Shown: one piece after another, positions 9,397 to 18,495 of the stretch | Position numbering within the stretch: position 1 is the stretch's first letter | Layout of the letters: each line of letters opens with the position of its first letter | Source: Macrocybe gigantea | Taxonomy: Eukaryota; Basidiomycota; Agaricomycetes; Agaricales; Callistosporiaceae | Length of the DNA stretch: 25,811 nucleotides | Assembly: GCA_011319805.1 (NCBI GenBank) | Contig: SJRY01000314.1 | Span: 1-25,811, forward strand | Reading direction: 5' to 3' | Made by a program: the position numbers and the translations under genes | Notes under the pieces: generated by a model | The model's database searches: none | Told to the model about the DNA's origin: nothing | The model's input: the letters and a program-made list of their open reading frames with translations, nothing else

Positions 9397-11020
9397 ATGG
9401 CCCACCGAAATCGACGCCGTGCTGCTGAGCAGCACCGGAGGAATCTCACAGCTCGACAGAGGGTCCCCGCTGAGGCGCCTCCCAAGGATACGTCTACGCC
9501 TGCAGTCAAGGACGCAAAACCGACCAGGACGAGAGGTGGGCTCTTACCCACCGACATCTTGCGTGTGTGGTGCTCTGCTCGACAGCCTTGACTGATATCT
9601 CACTTGCTCCATTGCAGCGATTCCTACTCTCATTCCTCCTAAACTGTCGACGATCCTTTCTCCGCCTCGTCCAACTCTGACTCCGCCCGTCGTGCCGCCA
9701 GTTTCGTCCGCCACTCCGTTATCTCCGAGCATTCCCGTTCTGCCCAGCTCATTGTCCTCCTCCATCCTATCGTCTGTGGTCTCTTTGCCTTCCGCAACCA
9801 GCTTGAGCAGTATCAGCACCAGCAATGTTCGTCCGCCAGCGTTGAAATGTTGCTACGACGCTTATCTCTCTGATGGTTATCACAGGTCTTGCCCTCGACG
9901 TCGGCCCTTCTTCCTTCTACGTCCGAGTTGCCGTCCACCACCACGACCGTGATCGCAGCGCCGAGCCGCGCGATCGCTTCTGCCAGCACGACGCCGAGCA
10001 ATGCCCCTTCCAGCAACTCAAGCAACAGCGCCGTCCTAGCAGGCTCAGTCACAGGCGGTCTTGTCGGTGTCGCCGCCCTCTCGGCAGTAGCGGTCGTTCT
10101 TTTCGTGCGTCTCTTCCTTCTTAATTCCTCCATTTTTTTTTTTCTGAATTGAAAACACGCCCACGCAGCGCCGGTATCGTGCCAAAGCCGCTGAGCGCGA
10201 CGCATTCAACGCTACCTCGTTCCGCCGCTCCGCCATCCTTCTGGATGATCCTGCGCCCCCGTCCCACGGGCATAGCGCCTCCGGCTCCGGCGGTGGTTCA
10301 ATCGGCGGCGGCGGCAGCGGCGTCCCAGGCAGCAACCGGCCTCGCCCGCCCACTATGATCGAGCGCCACATCGCCAATGCCCCAACGCTCCCCGCCGCGT
10401 CTTACCCATACGACACCGGCGCGATGCCGCAGTACGGGCAGTACGCCGCCATCGGCGCGTACAACACTGGCTTCAATGGCGACTCGTACGGCGGTGCCTA
10501 CCCTCAGCAACAGCAACAGCACCCTATGTATGCGTCGTACGGGGCGCAGCAGCAGGACATTTCAGCGTCGTCTGCGTATGGACTGCCGTACGGAGCATAT
10601 GCGGCCGCCCAGCAGCAGCAACAACAACAACAACAGCCTCAGCGCAGGCCATCGGGCCAGGACGGCGTCGCTCCGAACCCGTTTTCCAACGCGTCCGCGG
10701 CCTCGATGGCTGCCGTTGCCGCTGCCCGCGCCGCAGCCGAGACGTCCTTTGTCCCTAGGAATTCGCCGTCTCCGCCCGCTCAGGGTGGCACTGCCAGCGC
10801 ATACGTGAGTCGCCAGCAGCAACAACCACAAGCTCAGGCGGGTGCCCCGTCTTCTGCCGCTGCGCCTCCTACGATGCAACCTGGCGCGAACTATGCGGAC
10901 GTGCAGCGCGATGTCAAGCGTCCTGCTGCCGCCACCGCTGCTGACGCTGGCAATAAACAAAGGCCGACTTCCACGTACACCACGATCTACGACCCCGACG
11001 ATGCTTACGGAGGAATGTAA
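9397..11020 (+). CDS. Single-pass membrane protein, Ser/Thr-rich outside, DAYGG tail (paralogue of 16499-18495)
   Basis: Family not recognised. Inferred exons are 9397-9535, 9618-9826, 9886-10104 and 10169-11020, introns 59-82 nt, phases 1, 0, 0, total 472 aa. The N-terminus is Arg-rich (MAHRNRRRAAEQHRRN) and has no classical signal peptide. Residues about 47-165 are rich in Ser, Thr and Pro. A glycine/alanine-rich membrane helix lies at about 166-189 (SVTGGLVGVAALSAVAVV). A basic RRYRAK stop-transfer follows, so the long C-terminal part is probably cytoplasmic. It holds SFRRSAILLDDP (from about 206), a Gly-rich linker, PRPPTMIE (about 247-254), a nine-Gln run, and a C-terminal YDPDDAYGGM. 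The layout resembles fungal cell-wall stress sensors (Mid2/Wsc type), but that role is inference. A TATA-like patch lies near 9151-9175. Confidence 0.8.
10610..10636 (+). repeat. CAG/CAA tract encoding nine Gln in the cytoplasmic tail
   Basis: Nine consecutive CAG or CAA codons inside the last exon of the membrane-protein gene. A shorter Gln run lies at about 10506-10520. Confidence 0.88.
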
Positions 11021-11671
11021 AAAAAAGAAAAGTCGGAAAGAGAAGAATCATCAACACCGATCTCAAATAAAACCTTTTTCCCCTTAACTTTTGCTCTTCT
11101 GCTTTCTAGATCGGATGGGAGAGCAGGAATACTGCTTTAAACCCGTCCGGTTTTATTATCTTTTTTTTTTTTAATTTATTGCGCGCTGCTTTCTCTTCTC
11201 TTTCTATGCGCAGTAAAGCCTCTTCCCCTTGTTCTTTTTTCAGACATGCATAAGTTCCGAGCTATACCCTCTGACACCTACCTCCGATTCGAGCGACTGT
11301 ACTCTCTGTACGTGTTGTATTCTCTCTTTCGTGGCATTGTGCACTGTTCCTCTTCCACCTATCCGATGCATGTTTCCTACTTGGGCAGGTTACCGTCCCC
11401 CGATTCCAGACGTTGTTCCTTTTCTTGGTCCATACGTTCCCTCCTTCATCTCGTTGCCGCTGGCAGCTTGTCAATACCAGAATAACGTTATTTTTTCTCT
11501 TTCCCTCACGCCCGTGGCATGGCAGTCCGTATTATACCCCGTTATTTTCTGTTCAACATCCATCTACGGATGTCTTTTTGTTCCTTGCTTAAACGATAAT
11601 TTATAGTTGATTGTTGTTGTAAAAATGCAACGAAATTCAGAATGAATTCAAATCTAAGGTCTCTGTTTGTA
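11021..11671. other. Intergenic region between the membrane-protein gene and the Tc1 element
   Basis: 3' flank of the 9397-11020 gene. T-rich, with a run of T near 11162-11172. Nothing else that I can support. Confidence 0.5.
11066..11071 (+). promoter_or_regulatory. Possible polyadenylation signal AATAAA
   Basis: A canonical AATAAA about 46 bases after the stop codon of the 9397-11020 gene, followed by a T-rich stretch. Position and sequence fit a 3' end signal; not proven. Confidence 0.4.
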
Positions 11672-11701
11672 CAGTACCCTACAATAAGTTTTGCAACATG
11701 T
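11672..11701 (+). repeat. Left terminal inverted repeat of the Tc1 element
   Basis: 30 bases identical to the reverse complement of 12876-12905. Confidence 0.95.
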
Positions 11702-11755
11702 GACCTACCTGTAATCAACAAAATTATTTCTCACAATTGCTACACTATATCAACC

Positions 11756-12808
11756 ATGCCTAAAACACCTGGAACTAAGAATACTACTCCTGAACTTCAC
11801 TCTCTCATCTATACCAAGGCCAAAGAGAATGTTCCAATACAGGATATTGCCTCTTTTGTTGGGTGCAACCGTTCTACCATTTTTCACATTCTCAAGAACT
11901 ATGATACCAGAGGTCATTTCAATGACACAGCCCAGTCTGGTAGACCTCCAAAACTAGATGAGAGGTCCCTTCATCACCTCAAGACCTCTCTTGATGGAAA
12001 TAGGTGCCAATCTCTCTCTGACATCACTCGTTCTATCAACAACTCTCGAGATGATCCTGTTCACCCCAATACTGTTCAGAAGGCTTTGGAGGATCATTTG
12101 GATATGAAAGCATATATTGCAGCCAAAAAGCCCTTTCTCAAGGCTGAACACAAGAAAGCATGGCTAGAGTGGGCAAGGAATCACCAGCACTGGGGAGAGG
12201 AAGACTGGAACCGAGTTATTTGGACAGATGAATCATCTGTGGAGATTGGGAAGAATTCCAGAGTGGTTTGGGTGTGCAGGAGGCCTGGAGAGAGGTATGA
12301 TGAAAGGTGTCTTACTCCCACTTTCAAGTCTGGAAGGCAGAGTTTGATGATTTGGGGGTGTATGGCACATGGGAGGCTTGGTCCACTCATTAGAATCCCA
12401 AAGGAGGCCAGAACTGGGGCTGATTATGTTGAGTTAGTCCTCAATGGCCCCCTCTGGGATATCTATGAGGAGCTAAGTGAGCAGAGAGGGCAGGTAGCAG
12501 TCATGGAAGATGGGGCTCCAGTTCACCGATGCAAGGCTGCAAAAGAATGGCGCACAAATCAGCAAATGGTCATTTTCCCCCATCCAGCACAGTCTTCAGA
12601 CCTCAATCCTATTGAACATATTTGGATCCTGCTCAAAAGTAGGATCAACAGCAGGCTGGTTATACCTCAAAATCTGGAGGAATTATAGGAGGCACTTCAG
12701 GAGGAGTGGCAAAGATTGGACTTGGAATTGGTAAATAATTTAGTTAGGAGCATGCCTAGCAGAGTAGAAGCAGTCCTTAAGGTCCAAGGAGGGCCTACTA
12801 AGTATTAG
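11756..12808 (+). pseudogene. Tc1-family DD34E transposase broken by one in-frame stop
   Basis: The likely start is the ATG at 11756 (MPKTPGTKNTTPELHS); earlier in-frame codons lie in or outside the inverted repeat. An N-terminal helix-turn-helix (VPIQDIASFVGCNRSTIFHI) is followed by the RNase-H-like catalytic core: WTDES (first Asp), VMEDGAPVH (second Asp) and SDLNPIEHIW (Glu). Exactly 34 residues separate the second Asp from the Glu, which defines DD34E. A TAG at 12686-12688 cuts the frame after residue 310 (LEEL). Reading on in the same frame gives about 39 more residues (EALQEEWQRLDLELVNNL and beyond) to a natural stop at 12806-12808, for about 350 aa, the usual family length. The context suggests a Trp codon changed to TAG. 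All catalytic residues lie before the stop. Confidence 0.93.
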
Positions 12809-12875
12809 ATTGGACTATCATAGACTTGTTCTTGTGTAGAAACTAATTCTTTCGAGGATGTGTTTTTATTTATTT

Positions 12876-12905
12876 ACATGTTGCAAAACTTATTGTAGGG
12901 TACTG
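12876..12905 (-). repeat. Right terminal inverted repeat of the Tc1 element
   Basis: 30 bases identical to the reverse complement of 11672-11701, directly followed by the TA duplication. Confidence 0.95.
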
Positions 12906-13113
12906 TACATACCTATATTGTTACAAGAATGCTAGAAACTATAAATTGCGATGCGAAGAAAGCAAGAGACAAAAAGAGAGAAGGTGAATCAATGTGAATA
13001 TACAGCGTCGAAAAACGTGGCGTCGTCAAATTGCAAAGCAGAGTCCGATAAACGGGTAGGGGAGTACGGAAAGGGATTAATGAGTCCGCGTCCTTTTTGT
13101 TCTCTTTTTTGTT

Positions 13114-14815
13114 TCAAACTGTCGGTTGTTGATATGTCGGAAGGTCCGGCTCATCTATCAACCACCCATCTGTTTTTTGCGACGCAAATGCGCGTCGCAC
13201 GATGTAAGAGTTGCGGCGAGAGAGCTCAGATGGAGTCGGCGTGACCTTGCGGCGCAGGTGCAGAATTCTGTTCCTCGACGTTGAGAGTTCGCATGAGTGC
13301 AGATTGAGTCGGATGCATGCTCACACTCTACAAGCCTGTGAAGTACGATAAAACGAACCAAGGGATGAGTGAAGGACAGCAAGGTACACTGAGATGACAG
13401 GATGCTTACTATTAGATTAGAAACAACTAGAACGAACGGAAGGCCGATGCCACTATGAAACGTGTTCGGTCTGGGTCAGATTCGAGTGTCGGGTTCATTG
13501 ATCAAATTACTGTCCCGCACACAAGCAAGGGTGGAGAAACTGACTGGAAGTAAATAGCAGCCGTCGCGACGTTCACTGCTGTCACGAAGCAGAATGCTGC
13601 CAATCCTGTGGAGGTCATGTGTCGTGTTTGAAATGTGGAGTAAGAACAAAAATAGATGGCTTTACCTTGACTAACGAAATATCGCGCCAATGATGTCTCG
13701 TCACTTCGGCTTCGATAGCAGTGCTGTATAAGGAAATTTGAGAACTGCAGTCATGCTGAAGTCGGATGACTAACCACGAGTACGACGATCAGCGAAACGA
13801 GATCCATGAGGATGGCGGCCAGCTGATAAACGAATTCATGTCTTTGTTTTACACGAGCTCGTAGCAACCCTCACCATAGAGTACTTGGTGACAGAGAATC
13901 AGCACCAATTTCTAACAATAGAAGGAACGAGAACGTACACCTATGCGCAAGGCCATGACCCCATTGCCATAATCGGGAAAGCAACCAGTCTTTCCAATGA
14001 GGGTGTAGAATATCGTAGGTGGGCCAGTTATGTGAACGCAAAAGACCCAAATGTCGACCGCGATCAGGCATGCGTAGCAGGAACACAGAAGCGCCAGTAT
14101 GCGCTTATTTCTGCCCGAAAATGCATAGGCTCTCATCAACATGACACCTGTGTTCCAACGCATTATCTCCATTAGCGCAGGAATATGAACGAAATAGGCT
14201 TGGCGGACTTGCCTTGCGGAAATATTTGCTGGGACGCAAGGAAAGACAATCGTATGAGCAAATTAAAAGAAGCAGAGATTGCGTGGAAGAGACAACACCA
14301 TTCTCATGGTTGTCTGACAGGTGCTGGAAACTTACACAAGGAGCCAGAAGAATGTGCACGGGTGACATGACCTTCTTGCAGACGGCCTCGTCGTGGTTGG
14401 CAACATAAGCCCAGATCACCAATGGCCAAAGTAACAATGGGTAGTATCGGCATAGCAGGTACGCGAATTTCACAGAGGTCCAAGAGGCGCGATGGATCTG
14501 GAGAGCTACGAGTCAGCGAATCTCAAGTCATCTGGCTATATGCGCCGGAGAAAATGCGAGGATAGTTACCAGCTTGTATTCCTTCCTTGAACTGCGGGGA
14601 AAAAAAAGTATACTCGTCAGCATCGTCTCAACTGGTTATATGCGATTCCATCCCACGCCAACCGAAAGAATGGATAGATAACGGTATATATATGCTCACT
14701 TGAACAACCATTCGTAAAGTTGCAGAGAGTACACTGCGACCATGGCATACCGGGCCTCCTGTATGCTCCGCCTGCTGGGTACAAGGTACTGGTTGTATAA
14801 GTCCAGTGAGGCCAT
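13114..14815 (-). CDS. DUF6533-like fungal multipass membrane protein
   Basis: Agaricomycete-type integral membrane protein of unknown function. Inferred exons, in transcription order, are 14815-14700, 14591-14570, 14497-14336, 14228-14213, 14147-13939, 13883-13875, 13822-13775, 13723-13666, 13605-13545, 13452-13410, 13335-13325 and 13267-13114. All phases fit and the total is 302 aa. The N-terminal DUF6533 signature is VYSLQLYEWLF, EYKLIHRASWTSVKFAYLLC and RYYPLLLWPLVIWAY. Later come VMLMRAYAFSGRNKRILALL, ACLIAVDIWVFCVHI, LAAILMDLVSLIVVLV, AAFCFVTAVNVATAAIYF and GLPFVLVVSNLI, giving about seven hydrophobic segments. The cytoplasmic tail reads ILHLRRKVTPTPSELSRR onward. Four exons are 9-22 nt, and one intron (14148-14212) starts with GC. 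The exon map is inferred by family pattern and phase, and the 9-nt exon is the least certain part. Confidence 0.8.
13875..13883 (-). other. Probable 9-nt micro-exon of the DUF6533-like gene
   Basis: TACTCTATG (minus strand) encodes Tyr-Ser-Met in phase 0. It lies between introns of 55 nt (13884-13938) and 52 nt (13823-13874) and is followed by GTGAGG. Without it a single 116-nt intron would join RIG directly to LAAILMD. The family usually has about three residues at this point, as far as I remember. Confidence 0.5.
14148..14212 (-). other. Probable GC-AG intron of the DUF6533-like gene
   Basis: The 5' junction is CAAG|GCAAGT, the classical context of GC donors, and the 3' junction is CACAG. 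It joins the 16-nt exon (Gln-Ile-Phe-Pro-Gln) to GVMLMRAYAF in the correct phase. Confidence 0.65.
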
Positions 14816-15485
14816 AGAGAGGTGGCCCGCGGGAAGGCAGGAGGGCCACAAGAGCCAGTTTTGCAGCTCTCCGGCGCGGGGGCAAGCGTTGGTTGGTGAG
14901 TTGTTCGGGGAAGAGCGGGGATGAGAGATGCCACCCGACCTTGCTGTCATTCACGACATGAAATATTCCAATCGTGTCACATATGCCCCACCAAACACAT
15001 CTTCGCGCTTGTCCACGCGGACTTGCTTTCCTCCTACAAATCACGTGTGCATCACAATATGTGCCTTTTATGGAAATCAACACGCTTCATCTCCTTCCTT
15101 CGAGCGGCGTTGTCCTCCGCAAATCATGGCTTGAGGAGTATCTTTTTCTTGTCTCCAGGACGCCCTTATCTTCTCCTATGTGTGCCACGCTGAAGAAGAA
15201 TCCGAGCTAGAAATCATCCCTCATTCTCAACGCGCATCGACCCTGATCAGAATGCAACACCACACGCTGATGCGACGACTGGCGCAACCCACCTTATTCG
15301 AGTCTTCTTACCCTTTCCGACACTTTATCCGCGGGAGACGTGACACCCTATCAGGCGCCACCCGACCGTCGCGATTCGCAGACGAGCAGGCGACGAGGGC
15401 CCAGGGGCACGCGATGGTGTGAAGGTAGTTGATGCCAAAAAAAAAAACAGTGTGAAAGGGATACGATGCAATGTTGGATGCTCAC

Positions 15486-15783
15486 CCTGCTCTTGGTGGT
15501 GACGCCTGTCGCATACGGACCCATGCGCAACTCCTCCGATCCGTTGTCATCTTAATGAAAATCGAGCTCATCCCATGATTCGCGTTTGAATGTCGGTACC
15601 AAAAGCGCCCTTATTCTCACACCAATGCTGCACAAAGGTTGCAATATCTTGTCCTGCGCGTCATGCCTCGGATAATTATAAGATAACTCTTTGAAAGTGT
15701 CAACCTGGGTAAAGTCGTCGAGCTCGATCAGGCTCACTTGCACCGAAGGTTGCAGACAGAAATGTCTCCAACAGTGATAATCT
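15486..15783 (-). other. Orphan exon-like segment, possible gene remnant
   Basis: On the minus strand a pyrimidine-rich tract ending GCATAG (a good acceptor) leads into an open stretch. This reads ...SYNYPRHDAQDKILQPLCSI, GVRIRALLVPTFKRESWDEL and DFH, a TAA stop (15552-15554), then in the same frame DDNGSEELRMGPYATGVTTK and SR. It ends exactly at a consensus donor GTGAGC (15480-15485). Protein-like composition and splice signals suggest a real or decayed exon. I do not recognise the family and cannot link it to neighbouring exons. Confidence 0.3.
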
Positions 15784-16155
15784 CTATGCAAAGAAAAAGA
15801 ATAAAAAAAAGATACAACCCGTTAGCGTAAAAGCAACCCAGAACACCTGAAACCCTAATAATAAGGAAAGGACAACTCTGCCATTGGCAACGACCAGTAC
15901 AGAATCGGAGAATCAAAGGGAAGAAATTGGAAATACAATCAGGGTATAATGGCTTTCCTGTCCGAAAATACCATGAGAAGCACTAAAAAAAGGACCGTGC
16001 AAGTTGCAATTTCGGGGAAGAACGCAAGTGGTGATGATGAGGAGGTGCGGCAGGAAAAATAAAGAACGGGAGCAACAGTCTCGTGGGGGTTATATCAAGA
16101 AGCACAGAGAAAGATGACTATTCGATCCACAAGATATGGGGAACAGGTGAGGCAA

Positions 16156-16168
16156 GGGGGGGGGGGGG
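16156..16168 (+). repeat. Run of 13 G
   Basis: Mononucleotide run in intergenic sequence, outside any recognised gene. Confidence 0.9.
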
Positions 16169-16402
16169 AAGAGCCATGAATGTGCATAATAAAAAAAATA
16201 AAAAACATTTCCTTCCGCCACCGAGAACAACGCTGGGAATTCCTGAACTCCCAACCAGAAAACCAGGAAGAACAGAAGCACGTCAAGAATGACTGAGTAG
16301 GCGTAGGAAACAAGCATCAAGGTTGTTCAGAATAATACAGAAGAGGGTGAAACAAACCAACTCCGATCATCTGTTCGGCGTTCGTTCGTTGTCTTTTTCA
16401 TC

Positions 16403-16408
16403 TTTATT
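16403..16408 (-). promoter_or_regulatory. Possible polyadenylation signal AATAAA (minus strand)
   Basis: TTTATT on the + strand reads AATAAA on the minus strand, about 90 bases after the stop codon of the gene at 16499-18495. Position and sequence fit a 3' end signal; not proven. Confidence 0.35.
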
Positions 16409-16498
16409 TCTTTCTAAATTTTCCGACCAGCAGTAGCATCACTGATGGATGCCTCAGAAAATGGGAGACAGTTAGTCGGATAGAGTCCATAGATTCCT

Positions 16499-18495
16499 TT
16501 AGATTCCACCGTACGCATCTTCGGCGTCGTAAAGCGTCTCAGGCCTCTTCTTCTCTTCCTTCGCCTCCACAGGACGCGCAGCGGGGGCAGCGGCAGTGGC
16601 AGACGAAGCAGCGGCGGGAGGCGGAACGGGAGCAGCGTTCGGCACCTTTGTATCAAACGCTCCGTCAACACGCGGACTATCCATGACAAAGCTCGACGCG
16701 AGTGGGCTCGGCGTAGTCGGGAACGACTGGCCAGCGGGTGAGAACAAGCCCCTAGGCGGCACGACGGACGAGCCGCTGCTGCCACGGACGTCGTACGACC
16801 CGACCGAGACGCGCGACTCGACGAAGATCTCGGGCAGCGTCGGCGGCGTCGAGTCCACGCGGAAGCGCGATGCACTCATATGCGCGGGCGACGGCGGCGC
16901 GGGGAAGTTGAGGTCCTGCGTGTTCAGATCGATCGACGACGACGAGCGTTCCGGGTCTGCCGAGGTGTCCGGATCCGCGAAGGGCGAGGCGCCGCTGGCG
17001 CGTTGTTGCTCCTCAGGAGGGGGCGGGAGATCGCGGTTGGTGTTCACATTCGTGCTCCTCTGCATATAGTCGTTCACCGCGGGCGTGGTGAGCCCAGTCG
17101 GGACCTCCGTGTTGAGCTTCTGCGAGATCTCAGCGTACTGCGCAGCCTGGAATGGCGTGACGCTGGAACGGCTTAGATCGATGTAATCGCTCGTCGGGTA
17201 CTGCACTGGTTGGCTGGTGGCGGCACTGCGAGCGGGGTCGGACGGCTGACGGGCCAGCTGCATACCTGGCACGGAGGCGCCCGCCGAATTCTGTCTGGTT
17301 AGATACGGCGCCGCAGCTGCCGCGACACCTTCGTGCCTGAATTCAGAGCCATACGGACTCGGTAACGGCGCTGGTGAAATCGGAGAGAACGGCGATTGTG
17401 CGTAGACCGGCATCATTGCGCTCGCCGAGTTCGGGGGTGGCGGGGAGGCGACATTGGCCATCATGACCTGGCCAGGTTCACCGGCCGGGTATTGCCAGGA
17501 CTGGTCCAATGCGCCGTAGTGAGGCTGAGGACCTGGGGCGCCGTACTGCGTCCCAAAAGTCGGAGCGGGAGAAGCGAGCCTGTGCTCGATCATGCTGGGG
17601 GGCCTGGGATTGTATCCGCGGTCGATCGTGTCCTGGTGGGTCGGCGGATCCTGCATGAGCACAGCGGATCGCCTAAAGTCTTGCGCGTCGAACTCCCCGG
17701 AGTTCTTACGGGCATGGCGACGCTGCAATAGATAGAGATTTAAAAAATCATTGATATGGGAGGGGACGATAAAATAGGGCATACCGCAAGATATCGGATG
17801 GCCCAGGCTAAGACGACGACGCCCAGCAAGCCTGCGACGATACCACCGATGATGCCTCCAACATTTGTGGAACTGGCCTCGTGTTGAGTGCTAGTCGGGC
17901 TCGCAATCGAGGATGCTATGGAACGACTCGGCTGAGTCGTTAAGACTGTCGTAGCCACAACCTTGGAGGTCTGTGGTGTCGTTAGAGCGGCGGCCTACAA
18001 CAAACGTTACGTCTCTAAGAACGCGTTCTACCTCCACAGGGAAGCTGCCACGAGCATACCTGAGTGATGGAGGGCGTGGAAGCCACGACCACTGACGTGG
18101 TGCTCTGACTAGTCTGCGGATTCGGCGCAGGGGGAGATGGACTGGAATCTGTCGTTGGAGTCGGCGATGGCTGAGTCGTAGGTGTAGTCAATGGGGTTGG
18201 GGAGGTCGTTGGAGAGATAGTAACGGGGTCCGGCGAAGGCGTGGCTGTAAATTTCAAAAGACCACGTTAGTACGTCCCGTCCTCAGAAAGCCAAGACTTG
18301 CCCTCGGACAAGCCCCTTAGAAAACTCACCCGGCTCTGTAGCAGAAGTCGTCGGAATGTCCGTAATAACGTCTGTGGCACTCGTGTAGATGGCAGTGGGA
18401 CTGAACCTAGGATCCAACTGCTGCACATGGTCAAAGTCCACGTCCGCCAGACGACGATGCAGGGCACGCCTGTGAAGTTTGCCGTTTGCCGCCAT
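16499..18495 (-). CDS. Single-pass membrane protein, Ser/Thr-rich outside, DAYGG tail (paralogue of 9397-11020)
   Basis: Family not recognised; clear paralogue of the protein at 9397-11020. Inferred exons are 18495-18330, 18244-18060, 17994-17785 and 17722-16499, introns 62-85 nt, phases 1, 0, 0, total 594 aa. The N-terminus MAANGKLHRRALHRRLADVD is Arg/His-rich, without a classical signal peptide. Residues about 45-160 are Thr/Ser/Pro-rich and likely extracellular and O-glycosylated. The membrane helix lies at about 162-186 (GGIIGGIVAGLLGVVVLAWA), followed by RRHARK. The cytoplasmic part holds FRRSAVLMQDPP (from about 203), PRPPSMIE (about 226-233), long Pro/Ser/Ala-rich stretches and a C-terminal YDAEDAYGGI. 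An in-frame ATG at 18672 would add an N-terminal extension; the later ATG is preferred because it matches the paralogue. Possible cell-surface sensor or adaptor, by architecture only. Confidence 0.82.

Larger units (their letters stand above)
11672..12905 (+). mobile_element. Tc1/mariner-family DNA transposon, 1234 bp
   Basis: Both ends begin CAGTACCC, and the terminal inverted repeats are identical over 30 bp. The element is flanked by TA on each side (11670-11671 and 12906-12907), the target duplication of Tc1/mariner elements. It carries one transposase frame that fills most of its length. The perfect ends and nearly intact coding frame suggest a recent insertion. It lies between the two membrane-protein paralogues, in the space downstream of the 9397-11020 gene. 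Confidence 0.95.
14816..16498. other. Region without a clear gene
   Basis: I cannot assign a gene here. It probably includes the promoter and leader of the DUF6533-like gene (14816 to about 15000) and the 3' UTR of the gene ending at 16499. An exon-like segment on the minus strand lies at 15486-15783. A run of 13 G sits at 16156-16168. A short frame on + at 15474-15554 looks like a signal peptide (MLTLLLVVTPVAYG), but nothing follows it. Confidence 0.45.

Noticed and set aside
11642..11755. Transposase start at the ATG at 11642
   Set aside because: It lies outside the element, upstream of the inverted repeat; the ATG at 11756 inside the element gives the normal family length.
15474..15554. 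Short secreted peptide frame on + (MLTLLLVVTPVAYG...)
   Set aside because: Only 25-26 codons, no continuation, and it overlaps an exon-like segment on the other strand; hydrophobic content alone is not enough.
16596..17069. Open frame of 157 codons on + within the 16499-18495 gene
   Set aside because: It is antisense to a coding exon supported by its paralogue, and shows no motif.
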